Shown here one piece after another: positions 60,910-64,000 of a stretch of DNA of 64,000 nucleotides. Position numbers and translations under genes: made by a program. The notes below the pieces were generated by a model. That model saw only the letters and a program-made list of their open reading frames with translations. It did not search any database and was not told the DNA's origin. Origin of the DNA: Achatina immaculata (lineage: Eukaryota > Mollusca > Gastropoda > Stylommatophora > Achatinidae); contig CM019707.1 in assembly GCA_009760885.1 (NCBI GenBank), forward strand, positions 35,360,145-35,424,144. The letters run 5' to 3'. Position 1 is the first letter of the stretch; every line of letters starts with the position of its first letter.

Positions 60910-61270
60910 TGTGTGTATGTGGACAGAAGTCACAGCTTTCTTACTGTCTAATACTGTATATAAACAGAAGTCACAGCTTTCTTACTGTCTAATATTGTAT
61001 ATAAACAGAAGTCACAGCTTTCTTACTGTTTAATATTAGATATAACAGAAGTCACAGCTTTCTTACTGTCTAATATTGTATATAAACAGAAGTCATAGCT
61101 TTCTTAATGTCTAATATTGTATATAAACAGAAGTCATAGCTTTCTTACTGTTTAATATTAGATATAACAGAAGTCACAGCTTTCTGACTACCAAATATTG
61201 GATATAAACAGAAATCACAGGTTTATTACTACTAAATATTGGATATAAAGATCACAGCTTTCTTACTGTC
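60910..61270. repeat. About 48-bp repeat, 7 copies
   Basis: Unit contains AACAGAAGTCACAGCTTTCT and TACTGTCTAATATTGTATAT. Confidence 0.92.
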
Positions 61271-61639
61271 TGCTCACTTCTTCCAGAACAGTTTGGTAGT
61301 TTATTCATACTGAAGAACCTTAGAAAACGATGACAAAAGATGGCAGAACACATTTATCAAGGTAGTACCGTCATACTTCCACGGCAGTACTACTGGTAAA
61401 CAGACTGGTCAGTATTCTGTCCTGTTCACTGAAGTGCTTCTAATAAAAAAGATTGAACAGTAGAACAGAGACAGATGTGCTCCCAGATGTGCAGGAGCAG
61501 GTTGAAAAGCAAGTCTCAGCTCAGCTTCTGGAAGTTAGGAGAGCGACCAGAGCCTGTCCTCAGCCCAATCTTAGTGTTTGTTGTTAAGATCTTCATAATG
61601 TCTTCTGAGACCTCAGGTTGACATTTTGCTATGTGGTCA

Positions 61640-62760
61640 TCAGTCAACATACAAAGTGTAGAGTGATATCAGTCAACATACAAAGTGTAGAGTGATATCA
61701 GTCAACATACAAAATGTAGAGTGATATCACTCAGCATACAAAGTGTAGAGTGATGTCAGTCAACATACAAAGTGTAGAGTGATATCAGTCAACATACAAA
61801 GTGTAGAGTGATGTCAGTCAACATACAAAGTGTAGAGTGATATCACTCAGCATACAAAGTGTAGAGTGATATCAGTCAACATACAAAGTGTAGAGTGATA
61901 TCAGTCAACATACAAAGTGTAGAGTGATATCAGTCAACATACAAAGTGTAGAGTGATATCAGTCAACATACAAAGTGTAGAGTGATATCAGTCAACATAC
62001 AAAATGTAGAGTGATATCAGTCAACATACAAAATAAGGGAATCATCAGTCAACATACAAAGTGTAGAGTGATATCAGTCAACATACAAAGTGTAGAGTGA
62101 TATCAGTCAACATACAAAGTGTAGAGTGATATCAGTCAACATACAAAATGTAGAGTGATATCAGTCAACATACAAAATAAGGGAATCATCAGTCAACATA
62201 CAAAGTGTAGAGTGATATCAGTCAACATACAAAGTGTAGAGTGATATAAGTCAACATACAAAATGTAGAGTGATATCACTCAGCATACAAAATATAGGGA
62301 ATCATCAGTCAACATACAAAATATAGGGAATCATCACTCAACATATAAAATGTAGGGAGATCATCAGTCAACATACAAAATGTACGGAGATCATCAGTCA
62401 ACACACAGAACATAGGAAGATCATCAGTCAACACACAGAATGTAGGGAGATCACCAGTCAACATATAAAATGTAGAGAGATCACCAGTCAACATATAACA
62501 TGTAGGGGGAATCATTCAGTCAGTATAAAATGTAGAGAGATCATCCATCAGCATATAAAATATAAGGAAATCATCAATCAGCAATACAAAATGAATGTAG
62601 GTAGATCAACAACCAACAATGCAGAATGAAGGGAGATCATCAACTAACAGAATGTAGGGAGATCATCAACTAACAGAATGTAGGGAGATCATCAACTAAC
62701 AGAATGTAGGGAGATCATCAGCTAACAGAATAGAATGTAAGGAGATCATGAACTAACATC
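61640..62760. repeat. 29-bp minisatellite, about 38 copies, diverging rightwards
   Basis: Unit contains ATCAGTCAACATACAAAGTG and TAGAGTGAT; right-hand copies become GGGAGATCATCAACTAACAG. A two-unit segment AAATAAGGGAATC recurs at 62032 and 62172, showing block duplication. Confidence 0.95.
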
Positions 62761-62884
62761 ACTTGCTGTTTATGTTTATTTTCTGTTGTTATATGTGATG
62801 AAAATGCAGACCAAAATGTCACCATGTTTTTTTTTGTTGGCTGTAGTTGACTGCCATCATTGTTGCTGCTAGTACGGGGTCTAG

Positions 62885-63357
62885 CATTGATGGAAGAAAG
62901 TGTTGGTGTGAGTGTTGTTGACCAAGTGTTTGTGGCCAGTGTTGGTGTAGGTGTTGTTGACCAAGTGTTTGTGGCCAGTGTTGGTGTGAGTGTTGTTGAC
63001 CAAGTGTTTGTGGTCAGTGTTGGTGTGTGTGTTGTTGTCCAAGTGTTTGTGGTCAGTGTTGTTGACCAAGTGTTTGTGGCCAGTGTTGGTGTTAGTGTTG
63101 TTGACCAAGTGTTTGTGGCCAGTGTTGTTGACCAAGTGTTTGTGGCCAGTGTTGTTGACCAAGTGTTTGTGATCAGTGTTGGTGTGAGTGTTGTTGACCA
63201 AGTGTTTGTGGTCAGTGTTGGTGTTAGTGTTGTTGACCAAGTGTTTGTGGTCAGTGTTGGTGTTAGTGTTGTTGACCAAGTGTTTGTGGTCAGTGTTGGT
63301 GTGTGTGTTGTTGACCAAGTGTTTGTGGCCAGTGTTGGTGTGATTGTTGCTGACTAA
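62885..63357. repeat. Minisatellite of 36-bp and 24-bp units, about 13 copies
   Basis: Unit contains GTTGTTGACCAAGTGTTTGT and GGCCAGTGTTGGTGTGAGT; ends about 20 bp before the DLG exon 2 acceptor, so it includes the region where the branch point should lie. ORFs here (VSVVDQVFVAS) are repeat artefacts. Confidence 0.94.
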
Positions 63358-63379
63358 GTGTTTATGGCACTTTCTGCAG

Positions 63380-63511
63380 ATGCTCACAGGGCCCTGGAGC
63401 TCCTGGAAGACTACCACACGAGACTGAGCAAGCCGCAGGACCGACCTCTGAAAACTGCCATTGAACGTGTCATCCGCATTTTCAAGAGCCGTTTGTTTCA
63501 GGCTCTGTTAG
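63380..63511 (+). CDS. DLG1: DLG exon 2: L27 domain
   Basis: 132 nt, acceptor TTTCTGCAG|ATGCTC, donor CTGTTAG|GTAAGG, phase 1 to phase 1. With exon 1 it reads MPVRKEDAHRALELLED and then YHTRLSKPQDRPLKTAIERV, IRIFKSRLFQALL; human DLG1 has [20 protein letters not shown] at the same place. L27 mediates heterodimerisation with CASK/LIN7-type partners. The last 15 bases plus donor are repeated in the following array. Confidence 0.93.
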
Positions 63512-64000
63512 GTAAGGATTTTTTCAAGCCTTGTTAGGTAAGAAAGGATTATTTCAGATAAGAAGGGATTATTTCAGGTTCTGTTAGATAGGAAAGGATT
63601 ATTTCATGTCCTGTTAGATAAGAAGGGATTATTTCAGGTCTTGTTAGATAAGGATTGTTTCAAGCTCTGTTAGGTAAAGAATGGATTCTTTCAGGCCCTA
63701 TTAGGTAAGAAGGGATTATTTCAGGTCCTGTTAGGCAAGAGGGGATTATTTTAGGTCCCGTTAGGTAAGAATGGATTATTTTAGGTCCTGCTAAGTAGAA
63801 AGGGATTATTTCAGATCTTGTTAGGCAAGATGGGATTATTTTAGATCCTGTTAGGTAAGAAGGGATTATTTTAGGCCTTGTTAGGTAGAAAGGGATTATT
63901 TCAGGTCCTGTTAGATAAGAAAGGATTATTTCAGATCCTGTCAGATAAGGGATTATTTCAGGTCCTGTTAGGTAAGAAGGGATTATTTTGGGTCTTGTTA
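63512..64000. repeat. Minisatellite derived from the DLG exon 2 donor, about 14 copies to the window end
   Basis: Units of about 32 bp read GGATTATTTCAGGTCCTGTT, AGGTAAGAAG. This matches the end of exon 2 (TTTCAGGCTCTGTTAG), its GTAAGG donor and the first intron bases. Most units preserve TTAGGTAAGA. The array continues past position 64000. Confidence 0.95.

Overview
The window is eukaryotic nuclear DNA. It has short protein-coding exons bounded by GT/AG splice sites, long introns, non-LTR retrotransposons, mariner elements, tRNA-derived SINEs and an extraordinary density of minisatellites. The two recognisable genes and the mobile-element mix fit an invertebrate animal, most plausibly a lophotrochozoan such as a mollusc. 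That taxon is an inference; nothing here proves it.

Gene 1 (minus strand, 47600 down to 2474, continuing off the left edge) is PCCA, the biotin-carboxylase-bearing alpha subunit of mitochondrial propionyl-CoA carboxylase. I placed 15 ordinary exons by protein homology and splice phase. They run from a transit-peptide exon whose ATG sits in a TISU-like context, through the complete biotin carboxylase domain, to the start of the BT linker. The biotinyl C-terminus lies outside the window. A 1.9-kb tandem duplication (18092-19988 / 19989-21881) adds a sixteenth, chimeric 150-bp exon that is open and phase-compatible.

Gene 2 (plus strand, from 58677 off the right edge) is the start of a DLG1/discs-large MAGUK gene: a 6-codon first coding exon and the L27-domain exon at 63380-63511. 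The two genes are divergent, about 11 kb apart.

Layout: 1-34.7 kb is PCCA introns almost filled with tandem arrays (units 24 to about 110 bp, up to about 62-80 copies), two mariner copies and a third degenerate one. 34.7-47.5 kb is PCCA intron 1, with nested LINE, SINE and a GAA-tailed retroposon. 47.5-49 kb is the PCCA 5' end and flank. 49-57.9 kb is intergenic LINE debris. 58-64 kb is the DLG promoter, exon 1, intron 1 arrays and exon 2.

The most unusual features are: (a) the in-frame chimeric exon in PCCA; (b) two independent minisatellites, one in PCCA and one in DLG, whose repeat unit is an amplified exon-end plus splice donor; (c) a 1.2-1.4 kb retroposon family in three copies with 11-13 bp target duplications and no ORF; (d) a 175-bp perfect fold-back of a tRNA-SINE; (e) a 2.8-kb array that repeats a CACGTG E-box about 60 times. 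No bacterial operon, CRISPR array or rRNA gene was seen.
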